Positions 16,729-26,855 of a DNA stretch of 64,000 nucleotides are shown in pieces. Location of the stretch: contig NZ_AFOY02000019.1 in assembly GCF_000217955.3 (NCBI RefSeq), positions 496,001 to 560,000 of the forward strand. The letters are read 5' to 3'. The translations under genes and the position numbers were made by a program. This stretch comes from Pseudomonas fluorescens HK44. GTDB lineage: Bacteria > Pseudomonadota > Gammaproteobacteria > Pseudomonadales > Pseudomonadaceae. A model generated the notes under the pieces. It saw nothing but the letters and a program-made list of their open reading frames with translations, searched no databases and had not been told where the DNA came from. Numbering within the stretch: position 1 is the first letter of the stretch; each line of letters opens with the position of its first letter.

Positions 16729-17744
16729 TCATCGCGGCTGGCCCTGCATCGAATTCGGTGTGTGGGCCGCAATCGCCCAGGCGATCCTCGCCAGCTTGTT
16801 GGCCAGCGCGCAGACCACATGGTTGGAGTGATGGTGGGCCAATAGCTGCCGGACCCAGTCCGCCAGCCAGCCTTTCTGTCGGTCCAGTTGCATCAGGTAA
16901 ACACGGGCACATTGGACAAGCAGGCGCCGCTGGTTGCGATCACCTCGCTTGCTGATGCCCAGCAGGACGGTCTTGCCGCCCGTAGAATGCTGGTTTGGGT
17001 ATCAGCCCGATTGAGGCCGAATAGCCTCGGCCGCATTTGAACTGCTTGCCATCGCCCAATTCGGCAGCCAGGACGCTGGAGGTGATCGGGCCTACGCAGG
17101 GCATGGTCATCAAACGAGCCGCCAGATCATCTTCGGCGGCCTGGCATTCCACTTCCTTGTCCAGCGTCTTGATCTGCCCATCCAGATAGGTGAAGTGCTC
17201 CTGCAACCTCGTCAGAAGTTTTTTGATGGGCACAGGAATTGAACTCGCTTCAAGCCGAGCGGGCAGTTCTTTGATGGGCTTGAAGCCTGTGGCCAGACTG
17301 ACGCCGACCTCCAAAAGCGCTGCGTGAATCCGATTGACGGTCGCGGTGCGCTCTTTGATGAACGAATCGCGTGTCGAGTTGAGCATGGCCAGCAGCTGCT
17401 GAGCCTGGGTTTTGGGGTGTACAAAGCGCATTGTTGGACGAGTCGCCGCCTCGCAGATCGCCTCGGCATCAGCGAAGTCGTTTTTGTTGCTTTTCACGTA
17501 AGGGCGTACGAGATGCGGGGCAATGAGCTTGGGCGTATGTCCCAGCTTCGCGACCTCCTGCGCCATGAAGTGGGCTCCGCCGCAGGCTTCCATCACAACG
17601 GTGCAGGGTTCGAGATTCATCAGGTGCTGCATGAGCGCCGCACGAGTAAACTTTTTGCGGTAACTCATGACCACGATCATCTTGCGCGTGTAGATGGAAA
17701 GAGTGTTTTCCCAGATCGATGGCGGCAATAGCTACTTTGTTCAT
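16729..17744 (-). pseudogene. IS110-family transposase with two frameshifts
   Basis: Three frames together give a complete IS110 transposase. MNKVAIAAIDLGKHSFHLHA carries the first Asp of the DEDD catalytic domain. After a shift near 17660 come VVMEACGGAHF and the DFADAEAIC segment, then the C-terminal MPCVGPITSSVLAAELGDG. After a second shift near 16995 the frame reads GISKRGDRNQRRLLVQCA to the stop at 16729-16731. Each shift is explained by one extra C (TTACCGC for TTACGC; AAACCAGC for AAACAGC). IS110 elements lack clear terminal repeats, so the element ends are not placed. Confidence 0.85.
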
Positions 17745-17845
17745 GGCAACGGTCTCCGATGAGCCCCCTGCGAAAGCTTAGTGGGCGATCACAGGGGGCG
17801 GCGGGGGTAGCCATTTCATTATTGGATCTGTGAACACGTAACCCG

Positions 17846-17869
17846 GTGGGAGCGAGCCTGCTCGCGATG
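17846..17869. repeat. Single REP half-site
   Basis: GTGGGAGCGAGCCTGCTCGCG is a member of the same family as 15313-15350. It lies between the IS110 remnant and the phoX 3' end. Confidence 0.7.
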
Positions 17870-17877
17870 GGGCCCGA

Positions 17878-19778
17878 TCAGGCGCCGACGATCCCGCCAT
17901 CTTCCCGGGTAATCGCCATCACCGAGGAGCGCGGTTTACCGTTCGGCACATGCTCGGGGAAGGTCGACCCACCGTTTTCCCCCGGATGCTGAATGCCGAC
18001 AAACAAGGTCTTCTGGTCCGGCGAAAAGCTGATGCCGGTCACTTCACAGCCTACCGGGCCAACCATGAAGCGGCGGATTTCACCGGTCGCAGGATCAGCA
18101 CAGAGCATCTGATTGTTGCCCATGCCGGCGAAGTCGCCGGCGTTGTTGTAGTCCCCGTCGCTGAGAATCCACAGGCGACCGGCCTTGTCGAAGCCCAAAC
18201 CATCCGGGCTGTTGAACATGTTGTGTGGCGTGATGTTCGACGAGCCGGCTTTCGGTGTGCCGGCGTGTATGCTCGGGTTGCCCGCCACCACGAACAGATC
18301 CCAGGCAAATGTCAGCGATGCGTGGTCGTCGTGATCAGTGCGCCAGCGCAAGATTTGCCCGTAGACGTTTTTCTCCCGTGGGTTTGGCCCGCCCACCGGT
18401 TGCCCGTCTTCGCCACGCTTGGCGTTGTTGGTCAGGGTGCAATAGACCTGGCCGTCTTGCGGGCTGACCACGATCCACTCCGGGCGGTCCATGCGCGTGG
18501 CGCCGACGACGCTGGCGGCCAGGCGCGCGTGAATCAGCACCTCGGCCTGATCGGCAAAACCGCTGCCGGCATCGATACCATTCTTGCCGTGAGTCAGTTC
18601 GATCCACTGGCCCTGACCTTTTGGATGGTCGGGGTTGCTGTCGCCGGCATCGAAACGTGCGACGTACAACGTGCCGTGGTCCAGCAGGTCATGGTTGGCT
18701 TTGGGGGGGTGTGATTGATCTTGTCGCGGCTGACGAATTTGTAGATGAACTCGCCGCGCTCATCGTCGCCCATGTACACCACCGCACGACCGTCGTGGGT
18801 CTCGGCCAGGGCGGCGTTTTCGTGTTTGAAACGGCCCAGGGCGGTGCGCTTGACCGGGGTCGATTGCGGGTCGAACGGGTCGATTTCCACCACCCAGCCG
18901 TGACGGTTGAGTTCGTTGGGGTTTTTCGCCAGGTCAAAACGCGGGTCGTGCTGATGCCAGTTGATCTCTTTACTGGCGATCGATGCGCCATAGCGCTTTT
19001 GTGCGGCATCGAACTTGTGCTCGGGATTGCTGCTGCCAAAACAGTCAGTGAAGTTCTCTTCACAAGTCAGATAAGTGCCCCACGGCGTCTTGCCATTGGC
19101 GCAGTTCTGGAAGGTTCCGAGCACATTCTTGCCGGCCTTGTCGGCACTGGTTTTCATCAGCTCATGGCCAGCAGCCGGGCCGCTCAACTGCAGCGGCGCA
19201 TTGCCGTGGATTCGGCGGTTGTAGTGCGAGCCCTGAACGAATTGCCAGTGGCCATTTTTACGCTGCACTTCGATTACCGACACGCCTTCGCAGGCCACCG
19301 CTTTGCGCACTTCTTCGGCTGACTGCGGCATGCCGCCGTGAGGATAGAGGTAGCGATAGTTGGTGTATTCGTTGTTGATTGCCATCAGTGCGCGATGGTC
19401 GTCGCCGGGGAAAGCGAACAGACTCATGCCGTCGTTGTTGTCGCCGAACTGGACTTCCTGGGCCTGGGCGCTGCCATTGCCACTCGGGTCAAAGGCCGGT
19501 CCGTTCTTGTGCAGTGGCTGGCCCCAGCTGATCAACACCGAAGAGCTGTAACCGGGCGGCAGGGTGATGGTGTCGCTGGTGGCGGTTGCAATGCTGTCGA
19601 AGCCCAGCAACTTGCTCGAAGCTGCGCTGACACTGGCGGCCAGAACGCTACGGCTCAGCAGGTTGCCACCGAGGAACATCGCCGCACCGCAGAGGGCGCC
19701 AGCGCTGATAAAACTACGACGACTGAGGCCGACGATTTTTTCGAGGTCGGTGGCTTGGTTTTCTTCTAATAGGCTCAC
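17878..19778 (-). pseudogene. phoX: PhoX-type alkaline phosphatase (DUF839), frameshifted at a C7 run
   Basis: The N-terminal part from a GTG at 19778 (AGGGAG upstream) has a twin-arginine signal (LSRRSFISAGA) and the PhoX domain (WGTYLTCEENFTDCFG, GWVVEIDPFDP, GDDERGEFIYKFVSRD). Just after INHTPP the frame is lost. The protein resumes in another frame (LYVARFDAGDSNPD) to 17878 with the terminal metal-site segments SSNITPHNMFNSPDG and GVQHPGE-like GIQHPGENGG. The break is a run of seven C on the coding strand (plus G, 18703-18709); eight would give one protein of about 630 residues. It should be a Tat-exported calcium-dependent phosphatase if intact. Confidence 0.8.
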
Positions 19779-19885
19779 ATCAGGCTCCCTGCTGGTTTTT
19801 GCAGCCACCTTAGGGAGCGTCTATGACACAAATGTTGCAGTTACGCGGCTGAGGAACACTGGCAATCCGTAGCAACAGGCCTGAG

Positions 19886-20650
19886 TCAGATCGGTGTGCC
19901 GAGCAAAACGTTGGAGGGCGAGAACTGCACCTGAACGGCCTTTTTGGCGCTCAAACCCAGGGTTTTGAGGTGCAGCGGCTCGGCCAGGGCGCATAACGTC
20001 TGACCGTTGGGCAGGGTAATTCGAACTTCACTGGGGCCATCTTCGGCGTCGAGAATCTCCTCGACAGTGCCTTTCAGACAATTGTGTCCGGGTGTTGCGG
20101 GTTGCTCGGCAGCGAGTAAATCGAGCCAGCCAGCCTTGATCAACGCCACCACATCAGTACCCGTTTCCAGTTCCAGACGCAGGGTGCTGTCGTGGGTGAT
20201 CTGAGCCTGAATGGTCAACCCGGCAGCCAGTTCCAGGCTGATCAAATCGTTATGACCGTAAGTGTCGATGGCGGCGACGGTGCCATGCAGCTGATTGCGC
20301 GCGCTGGTCCTGAGCATCAGGCGCCCGAGCAAGTCGAGGTCACTGGTGTCTTCGGCAGCTTCCAGTACCTGTGCCTGTAAGGCTTGCAAGCGCTGATAGA
20401 GCCGCAGCACCCGTTCACCTTCGCTGGACAGTTTTGCGCCACCACCGCCCTTGCCGCCGACGCTGCGTTCCACCAGCGGTTTCTGCGCCAGATTGTTCAA
20501 CTCGTCGATCGCATCCCACGCCGCTTTGTAGCTCATCCCGGCGCTTTTCGCGGCGCGGGTAATCGAGCCTTGTTCGGCGATGTGTTGCAGCAAGGCGATG
20601 CGCTGCGGACGACGGACGATGTGTTGGGACAACAAAGTAGGCAAGGACAT
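19886..20650 (-). CDS. ModE-like molybdate-responsive regulator
   Basis: The product has 254 residues. The N-terminal winged helix (about 15-115) contains QGSITRAAKSAGMSYKAAW and the VGGKGGGGA wing typical of ModE. Two TOBE/molbindin domains follow (about 122-185 and 192-254), for molybdate or tungstate binding. ModE represses molybdate uptake genes when metal is present, but no modABC genes are nearby in the window, so it is an orphan here. It lies between phoX and comF on the same strand. Confidence 0.87.
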   Translation of the reverse strand: MSLPTLLSQHIVRRPQRIALLQHIAEQGSITRAAKSAGMSYKAAWDAIDELNNLAQKPLVERSVGGKGGGGAKLSSEGERVLRLYQRLQALQAQVLEAAEDTSDLDLLGRLMLRTSARNQLHGTVAAIDTYGHNDLISLELAAGLTIQAQITHDSTLRLELETGTDVVALIKAGWLDLLAAEQPATPGHNCLKGTVEEILDAEDGPSEVRITLPNGQTLCALAEPLHLKTLGLSAKKAVQVQFSPSNVLLGTPI

Positions 20651-20710
20651 GGCAAGGGGCTGCGAGCGGGTAGTGATGGATTCGGACGTTGGCGGCTTGG
20701 CGCGTGAGAG

Positions 20711-21457
20711 TCAAGTCAGCTCCCCGGGTTTTGGCGTGCGCGCCAGGCAATAAACGTCGACCCGTGCCGCCCCCGCCCCCGCCCCGATCAGCAAGCGTGC
20801 CAGGCTTTGCGCGGTGGCGCCGGTGGTCAGCACGTCGTCGACCAACGCCAGGTGGCGCCCCTTGATCTGTGCATTCGGCTTCAATGCGAAGGCCCTGAGC
20901 AAATTCTGTTTGCGCGCCTTGGCGTCCAGATTCTGTTGCGCGGTGGTGTCCTGGGGTCGTGACAGCAGGTTCTCATCGCAGCTGATCCCCAGGCTGTCGC
21001 TGAGCCAGCGGGCGAGCATTGCCGCCTGGTTGTAACCTCGCTCACGCAGCCGTTTGCGGGCCAGGGGCACCGGCACCAAAGCGTCGGGCCGCTTGAGGCC
21101 TTCATCGAAGTGATGTTGCAGGGATTGAGCAAGAAGTTCGGCAAGCAAGCGACCGTACGGCCACTTTGCCGCATGCTTGAAACGAGTGATCAAACTGTCG
21201 AGCGGAAAGCTATAGGTCCAGGGGGCGATGACGTGCTCGAAGGCTGGTGGGTCTTTCAAACACTGGCCACAGGTGAGGCCAGCTGCGGGCAAGGGCAGGG
21301 CACAGACCTGGCAATGATCGCCGAGCCAGGGCAGCTCGGTTTCGCAGGGCGTGCAAATCGGTTGAAGGGTGTCGGACCGTTCATCGCAAAGCACGCAAAG
21401 TTGTTTATTGTTTAACCAGATGTAGACTTGTCCTACGTATCGTGGTTGACAGCGCAT
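20711..21457 (-). CDS. ComF family phosphoribosyltransferase-like protein
   Basis: The product has 248 residues. An N-terminal zinc-ribbon-like part has paired Cys (CVLCDE, CTPC, CQVC, CGQC). The type I phosphoribosyltransferase fold has the PRPP loop [15 protein letters not shown] and the [15 protein letters not shown] helix. Homologues are ComF (DNA uptake) and GntX; the role in Pseudomonas is not settled. It is divergent from bioB, sharing a short promoter region, and its coding start overlaps the plus-strand region just before bioB. Confidence 0.87.
   Translation of the reverse strand: MRCQPRYVGQVYIWLNNKQLCVLCDERSDTLQPICTPCETELPWLGDHCQVCALPLPAAGLTCGQCLKDPPAFEHVIAPWTYSFPLDSLITRFKHAAKWPYGRLLAELLAQSLQHHFDEGLKRPDALVPVPLARKRLRERGYNQAAMLARWLSDSLGISCDENLLSRPQDTTAQQNLDAKARKQNLLRAFALKPNAQIKGRHLALVDDVLTTGATAQSLARLLIGAGAGAARVDVYCLARTPKPGELT
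21421..21451 (+). promoter_or_regulatory. Candidate BirA operator before bioB
   Basis: TGTAGACTT and GGTTGACA are separated by 14 bp, the spacing and half-site shape of BirA operators (TTGTAAACC-N14/15-GGTTTACA by family knowledge). The match is imperfect. Position between comF and bioB, about 100 bp before bioB, fits control of the biotin operon. Confidence 0.4.
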
Positions 21458-21547
21458 AGCTCTTCCTTAAATATGCCGAACATCCGTGTCGCGTCTGTGG
21501 ATATTCCGTTCCACAGCCGCTTGCCAAGCATAAACAAGGAAACGCCC

Positions 21548-22603
21548 ATGAGCGCCAGCACCACTGCAAACCTGCGTCATGACTGGTCTTTGGCCGAAGT
21601 CAAAGCACTCTTCGTTCAGCCATTCAACGACCTGTTGTTCCAGGCGCAGACGGTGCACCGCGCGCACTTCGACGCCAATCGCGTCCAGGTGTCGACTCTG
21701 CTGTCGATCAAAACCGGTGCTTGCCCGGAAGATTGCAAATATTGTCCGCAGTCCGGTCACTACAACACCGGCCTGGAAAAAGAAAAACTGATGGAAGTGC
21801 AGAAAGTCCTCGAAGAGGCTGCTCGCGCCAAGGCCATCGGTTCGACGCGTTTCTGCATGGGCGCCGCCTGGAAGCATCCATCGGCCAAAGACATGCCGTA
21901 CGTGCTGGAGATGGTCAAAGGCGTGAAGGCCATGGGCCTGGAAACCTGCATGACCCTCGGCCGTCTCGATCAGGACCAGACCGTAGCCCTGGCCGAAGCC
22001 GGCCTCGATTACTACAACCACAACCTTGATACCTCGCCGGAGTTCTACGCCAGCATCATCACCACCCGTACTTACAGCGAACGCCTGCAAACCCTGGCGT
22101 ATGTACGTGATTCGGGGATGAAAATCTGCTCGGGTGGTATTCTCGGCATGGGCGAGTCCCTCGACGACCGCGCGAACCTGCTGATCCAGCTGGCCAACCT
22201 GCCGGAGCACCCGGAGTCGGTGCCGATCAACATGCTGGTGAAAGTCGCCGGTACGCCGCTGGAAAATGCCGACGACATCGACCCGTTCGACTTCATTCGC
22301 ATGCTCGCCGTCGCCCGTATTCTGATGCCGCAATCCCACGTGCGCCTGTCCGCCGGCCGCGAAGCCATGAACGAGCAGATGCAGGCCCTGGCGTTCTTCG
22401 CCGGTGCCAACTCGATTTTCTACGGCGATAAACTGCTGACCACCGCCAACCCGCAGGCCGACAAGGACATGCAACTGTTCGGGCGCTTGGGGATCCTGCC
22501 GGAAGCCCGCGAAGAGCACGCCGACGAAGTGCATCAGGCAGCGATCGAGCAAGCGCTGGTCGAGCAGAAAAGCAGCGAACAGTTCTACAACGCCGCTGTT
22601 TGA
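21548..22603 (+). CDS. bioB: Biotin synthase
   Basis: The product has 351 residues. This radical-SAM enzyme inserts sulfur into dethiobiotin. The [4Fe-4S] motif CPEDCKYC has Cys 59, 63 and 66. The second-cluster segment [13 protein letters not shown] and the C-terminal [13 protein letters not shown] are canonical. The ATG at 21548 has AAGGAA upstream; the longer frame upstream belongs to the promoter region. It is first in the bioBFHCD operon. Confidence 0.97.
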   Translation: MSASTTANLRHDWSLAEVKALFVQPFNDLLFQAQTVHRAHFDANRVQVSTLLSIKTGACPEDCKYCPQSGHYNTGLEKEKLMEVQKVLEEAARAKAIGSTRFCMGAAWKHPSAKDMPYVLEMVKGVKAMGLETCMTLGRLDQDQTVALAEAGLDYYNHNLDTSPEFYASIITTRTYSERLQTLAYVRDSGMKICSGGILGMGESLDDRANLLIQLANLPEHPESVPINMLVKVAGTPLENADDIDPFDFIRMLAVARILMPQSHVRLSAGREAMNEQMQALAFFAGANSIFYGDKLLTTANPQADKDMQLFGRLGILPEAREEHADEVHQAAIEQALVEQKSSEQFYNAAV

Positions 22604-22640
22604 CGTCTCCACCGATCCTTCTGAAGGAATGCAAAAACAC

Positions 22641-22744
22641 TGTGGGAGCGAGCCTGCTCGCGATTGGGCTGTAACAGCCAGCATCAATGTTGAATGTTAT
22701 GACCTCATCGTCGGATCGCCGCCCGGAGCCGGCTCGCTCCCACA
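22641..22744. repeat. REPIN between bioB and bioF
   Basis: TGTGGGAGCGAGCCTGCTCG (22641-22660) and its inverted partner ending GGCTCGCTCCCACA (22731-22744) flank about 55 bp. The hairpin sits inside the bio operon and could stabilise the bioB message or set bioB apart from bioFHCD. Confidence 0.8.
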
Positions 22745-22789
22745 AGGTAATGCGACATCGCTTCCGAATTCTGACCCTTCGAGGCCTGC

Positions 22790-23968
22790 ATGTCTTTTGA
22801 TCTCGCCGCACGCCTTGCTGCCCGTCGTGCCGAAAACCTCTATCGCCAGCGTCCCTTGCTGGAGACCCCACAAGGTCCGCAAGTGGTGGTCGATGGCCAG
22901 CCATTGCTGGCGTTCTGTAATAACGACTACCTGGGCCTGGCCAATCATCCGCAAGTGATCGAAGCCTGGCGTGCCGGCGCTGCCCGCTGGGGTGTCGGTG
23001 GCGGTGCTTCGCACCTGGTGATCGGCCATAGCAGTCCGCATCATGCGCTCGAAGAAGCCTTGGCCGATCTGACGGGGCGCCCGCGCGCGTTGCTGTTTAC
23101 CACCGGTTACATGGCTAACCTGGGCGCGGTCACCGCGTTGGTCGGACAGGGCGATACCGTGCTTGAAGACCGACTCAATCATGCGTCATTGCTGGATGCC
23201 GGGTTGTTGTCGGGGGCGCGCTTCAATCGCTATTTGCACAATGACGCGGTCAGCCTGGCCAAACGTCTGGAGAAGGCCACCGGCGATACGCTGGTGGTGA
23301 CCGACGGGGTGTTCAGCATGGACGGCGACATTGCCGACCTGCCTGCGCTGGCTCGCGAGGCCAAGGCCAAAGGCGCCTGGCTGATGGTCGATGATGCCCA
23401 CGGCTTTGGTCCCTTGGGCGCCAATGGCGGCGGGATCGTCGAGCACTTCGGTTTGAGTCTGGAGGATGTGCCGGTATTGGTTGGTACCTTGGGTAAAGCG
23501 TTCGGCACCGCGGGCGCGTTTGTCGCGGGCAGCGATGACCTGATCGAAAGCCTGATCCAGTTCGCCCGACCGTACATTTACACCACCAGTCAGCCCCCGG
23601 CCCTGGCGTGCGCGACCTTGAAAAGTCTTGAGTTGCTGCGCAGCGAACATTGGCGACGCGAGCACTTGAACGTGCTGATCCGCCAATTTCGAAAGGGCGC
23701 CGAGCAGATGGGTCTGGAGTTGATGGACAGCGCTACGCCGATCCAGCCGATCATGATCGGCGACGCCGGACGCGCAGTGCTTTTTTCGCAGATGCTGCGT
23801 CAGCGCGGGCTGATGGTGACCGCGATCCGCCCACCCACCGTGCCAGCCGGCAGCGCACGTTTGCGCGTGACCCTGACAGCGGCGCACAGCGAAGCGCAGG
23901 TCCAGCTATTGTTAGAAGGTCTGGCCGATTGTCTTCAGCAACTGGGAGCGGAGCCGAACCATGCGTGA
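22790..23968 (+). CDS. bioF: 8-amino-7-oxononanoate synthase
   Basis: The product has 392 residues. This PLP enzyme joins pimeloyl-ACP and L-alanine. The PLP lysine is in [14 protein letters not shown], and the cofactor Asp/His in [13 protein letters not shown]. Length and motifs are standard. The start ATG follows GAGGCCTGC. Its 3' end overlaps bioH by 8 bp. Confidence 0.96.
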   Translation: MSFDLAARLAARRAENLYRQRPLLETPQGPQVVVDGQPLLAFCNNDYLGLANHPQVIEAWRAGAARWGVGGGASHLVIGHSSPHHALEEALADLTGRPRALLFTTGYMANLGAVTALVGQGDTVLEDRLNHASLLDAGLLSGARFNRYLHNDAVSLAKRLEKATGDTLVVTDGVFSMDGDIADLPALAREAKAKGAWLMVDDAHGFGPLGANGGGIVEHFGLSLEDVPVLVGTLGKAFGTAGAFVAGSDDLIESLIQFARPYIYTTSQPPALACATLKSLELLRSEHWRREHLNVLIRQFRKGAEQMGLELMDSATPIQPIMIGDAGRAVLFSQMLRQRGLMVTAIRPPTVPAGSARLRVTLTAAHSEAQVQLLLEGLADCLQQLGAEPNHA

Positions 23969-24692
23969 TCGTCTGATTCTGTTGCCCGGTTGGGGGCTCG
24001 GCATCTCACCGCTGGAGCCTTTGGCTGCAGCCTTGCAGGGGTTGGACGAACACCTGCGCGTCGAGATCGAACCGCTGCCGGAACTGGAGTCGAGCGACCT
24101 CGATGAATGGCTCGACGAACTGGATACGACCCTGCCAAAAGATGCCTGGCTCGGCGGCTGGTCGCTCGGCGGGATGCTCGCCTCAGAGCTTGCGGCTAGA
24201 CGTGGCGAGCGTTGCTGCGGCTTGCTGACGCTGGCGAGTAACCCTTCGTTTGTGGCGCATGCCGAGTGGTCGAGCGCCATGCCGGGCGAGACCTTCGATG
24301 CGTTTCTGGCTGGGTGCAGCGCGGACCCGCGCATGACCCTCAAGCGCTTCAGCCTGCTCTGCGCCCAGGGGGCCGAAGACCCGCGCGGGTTGTCGCGACG
24401 GTTACTGGCGGGGGCGCCGAATACTCCGCAGGCGCAGTTGATGAGCGGGTTGGAAGTGCTCGCACAACTGGACAATCGGCAAGCCTTGCAGGCCTTTCGA
24501 GGTCCGCAGCTGCATTTGTTCGCCGGGCTTGACGGGTTGGTTCCGGCCGAAGCCGCCGGTGAGCTGCTGGCGTTACTCCCCGATGTCGAAATTGGTCTGA
24601 TTGAACAGGCCAGTCACGCGTTTCTTCTGGAAGACCCCCACGGTGTGGCGGGGGCCATCCAGGCCTTTTTGCATGAGTCCGGCGATGACTGA
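23961..24692 (+). CDS. bioH: Pimeloyl-ACP methyl ester carboxylesterase
   Basis: The product has 243 residues of alpha/beta hydrolase fold. The nucleophile elbow is GGWSLGG; the acid is in FAGLDGLVP and the His in [11 protein letters not shown]. It removes the methyl group placed by BioC at the end of pimeloyl-ACP synthesis. It starts inside the bioF 3' end and overlaps bioC, so bioF, bioH and bioC are coupled. Confidence 0.92.
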   Translation: MRDRLILLPGWGLGISPLEPLAAALQGLDEHLRVEIEPLPELESSDLDEWLDELDTTLPKDAWLGGWSLGGMLASELAARRGERCCGLLTLASNPSFVAHAEWSSAMPGETFDAFLAGCSADPRMTLKRFSLLCAQGAEDPRGLSRRLLAGAPNTPQAQLMSGLEVLAQLDNRQALQAFRGPQLHLFAGLDGLVPAEAAGELLALLPDVEIGLIEQASHAFLLEDPHGVAGAIQAFLHESGDD

Positions 24693-25497
24693 TTTAGCCC
24701 TTCCCAACCTGCCCGGAGGCTTGCCCGACAAGCGTCAGGTCGCGGCATCCTTTTCCCGTGCAGCGGCCAGCTATGACAGCGTTGCCGAATTGCAACGGGC
24801 TGTCGGCAGTGAATTGCTGGGGCGTTTGCCTACTGATCGAACGCCCGCTCGCTGGCTGGATCTGGGCTGTGGCACAGGGTATTTCAGCCGTGCGCTGGGT
24901 GAGCGATTCGATGCCAGCGAAGGCTTGGCGCTGGATATCGCCCAAGGCATGCTCAAGCACGCACGACCCTTGGGTGGCGCGACACATTTCATTGCCGGCG
25001 ATGCCGAGCGCTTGCCGTTGCAGAGCGCGAGCTGCGACTTGGTGTTCTCCAGCCTTGCAGTACAGTGGTGCGCTGATTTCAGGGCGGTGCTGAGCGAGGC
25101 TTATCGGGTTCTGAAACCTGGCGGTGTATTGGCGTTTGCCAGTCTCTGCGTGGGGACGCTCCATGAATTGCGCGACAGTTGGCGCCAAGTCGATGGCCTG
25201 GTGCACGTCAATCGCTTCCGCGAGTTCAGCACGTATCAACAGCTGTGTGCGGCCAGCGGCTTGAACGTGATCAGTCTGCAAAGTTGCCCGCACGTGCTGT
25301 ATTACCCGGATGTGCGTAGCCTGACTCACGAACTCAAGGCTTTGGGCGCGCATAATCTCAATCCTGGTCGGCCGGGCGGGCTGACAGGTCGGGCGCGGAT
25401 CATGGGGTTGATCGACGCCTATGAGCAGTTTCGTCAGGCGCAAGGGCTGCCCGCGACTTATCAGGTGGTTTACGCCGTGTTGGAGAAACCACTATGA
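24685..25497 (+). CDS. bioC: Malonyl-ACP O-methyltransferase
   Basis: The product has 270 residues from the ATG at 24685 (MTDLALPNL). It is a SAM methyltransferase with motif [15 protein letters not shown] and the BioC start [17 protein letters not shown]. It methylates malonyl-ACP to begin pimelate synthesis. It overlaps bioH by 8 bp and bioD by 4 bp (ATGA). Confidence 0.95.
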   Translation: MTDLALPNLPGGLPDKRQVAASFSRAAASYDSVAELQRAVGSELLGRLPTDRTPARWLDLGCGTGYFSRALGERFDASEGLALDIAQGMLKHARPLGGATHFIAGDAERLPLQSASCDLVFSSLAVQWCADFRAVLSEAYRVLKPGGVLAFASLCVGTLHELRDSWRQVDGLVHVNRFREFSTYQQLCAASGLNVISLQSCPHVLYYPDVRSLTHELKALGAHNLNPGRPGGLTGRARIMGLIDAYEQFRQAQGLPATYQVVYAVLEKPL

Positions 25498-26174
25498 GCG
25501 CAGCCTATTTCATCACCGGTACCGATACCGACGTCGGCAAGACCACTATTGCCGCCGGCCTGTTACACGCCGCGCGGCTGGCGGGGTTGAGCACCGCGGC
25601 CGGGAAACCCGTGGCGTCTGGCTGCGAGGTGACGCCCAAAGGGTTGCGCAATGCCGACGCGTTGGCGCTGTTGGCGCAATGTTCGTTGCCGCTGACTTAT
25701 GCCGAGGTCAATCCGGTGGCCTTCGAACCGGCCATCGCACCGCATCTGGCTGCACGTGAGGCGGGTTTCGCGCTGACGGTCCAGTCGTTGCTGGCGCCGA
25801 TGCGGCACATAGTGGACAAACAGGCCGATTTCACCTTGATCGAAGGTGCGGGCGGCTGGCGGGTGCCGTTGGCTGATCAGGACAATCTCTCGGATCTGGC
25901 AGTGGCGCTGGGTTTGCCGGTGATTCTGGTGGTTGGCGTGCGTCTGGGCTGCATCAATCACGCGTTACTGGCAGCTGAGGCAATTGCCCGGGACGGTTTG
26001 CAACTGGCGGGTTGGGTGGCCAACATCATTGACCCCAAGACGTCGCGGCTGGAAGAGAACCTCGCCACGCTGGCAGAACGGCTGCCGGCACCGTGTCTGG
26101 GGCGGGTGCCGAAACTCAAGCTGGTCACGGCAGAAGCAGTGGCGGAGTATCTTCAGCTGGATTTGCTCGACTAG
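25494..26174 (+). CDS. bioD: Dethiobiotin synthetase
   Basis: The product has 226 residues. The P-loop [10 protein letters not shown] is at the N-terminus (about 8-17) and [12 protein letters not shown] carries the substrate-site Glu. It closes the ureido ring of dethiobiotin with ATP and CO2. It is the last gene of the operon. Confidence 0.96.
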   Translation: MSAAYFITGTDTDVGKTTIAAGLLHAARLAGLSTAAGKPVASGCEVTPKGLRNADALALLAQCSLPLTYAEVNPVAFEPAIAPHLAAREAGFALTVQSLLAPMRHIVDKQADFTLIEGAGGWRVPLADQDNLSDLAVALGLPVILVVGVRLGCINHALLAAEAIARDGLQLAGWVANIIDPKTSRLEENLATLAERLPAPCLGRVPKLKLVTAEAVAEYLQLDLLD

Positions 26175-26281
26175 GTTTTGCCTATGGCAAGGCACTGTGC
26201 CATTAGTGTTTTTGTCGGGCCTTTTGTGGGTGTCTCTGGTTCAATGAGCGCTGTTTATCCTGTGCAGGATGGAGTTGCTCC

Positions 26282-26578
26282 ATGGACATTTCGGGAAACA
26301 CCGCGTTTTATGCTGGTCTGAGTTCCATTCAGGCTGGGCAGAACCGTGTTGATCAAGCCGCCAGCCAGATCGCCGGCACCACAGTCGATCGTTCGGCCTC
26401 CAGCCAGTCCTCCGACGCTCAGATCGACCGATTGCGTTCGGTCGATCGCAGCCAGCAATCGAATCTGGCCAGTAATATGGTCGATATGTCCCAAGGCAAG
26501 ACCCAGGCAGAACTGGGCGTCAAAGTCGCCAAGGCTGCTGACGAAATGCTTGGTACGTTGATCGATACTTTCGCTTGA
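26282..26578 (+). CDS. Small conserved hypothetical protein, rod-like helical
   Basis: The product has 98 residues, soluble, rich in Ser, Gln, Ala and Asp, with a long central helix. The N-terminal MDISGNTAFYAGLSSIQAGQ and C-terminal EMLGTLIDTFA recall the ends of flagellar rod/hook proteins, but it is far too short for one. GGAG lies about nine bases before the ATG. It follows bioD after 107 bp, a place where PAO1 also has a small hypothetical gene (PA0505, from memory). Function unknown. Confidence 0.7.
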   Translation: MDISGNTAFYAGLSSIQAGQNRVDQAASQIAGTTVDRSASSQSSDAQIDRLRSVDRSQQSNLASNMVDMSQGKTQAELGVKVAKAADEMLGTLIDTFA

Positions 26579-26601
26579 TCCCTCGCTGAACCTATTTACC
26601 T

Positions 26602-26626
26602 GAACGCCGCTCCAGGCGCGGCGTTC
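26602..26626 (+). terminator. Hairpin after the small gene
   Basis: GAACGCCGC and GCGGCGTTC form a 9-bp stem with a 7-nt loop, 24 bp past the stop codon. There is no U-run, so termination would be weak. Confidence 0.4.
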
Positions 26627-26855
26627 TGACAGGCATGTCCTTCTCGTTCAACTAATCTTTCCAACACGGCTTGTTGCCTTGCGCACCGGCTGCGGTCCTT
26701 TGCGTGCGCGCTATTCATGTGGGTCATGACGAACGGAAAAAGATCGACGCTTGACAAGATTTCGGCGTAAACGTATGTTTCAAACAACTGTTTGACCGTC
26801 ACAACACATCATTTCGGTCGTTCATTCCCGGTTACATCAGCAGAGGTTTATCGCT

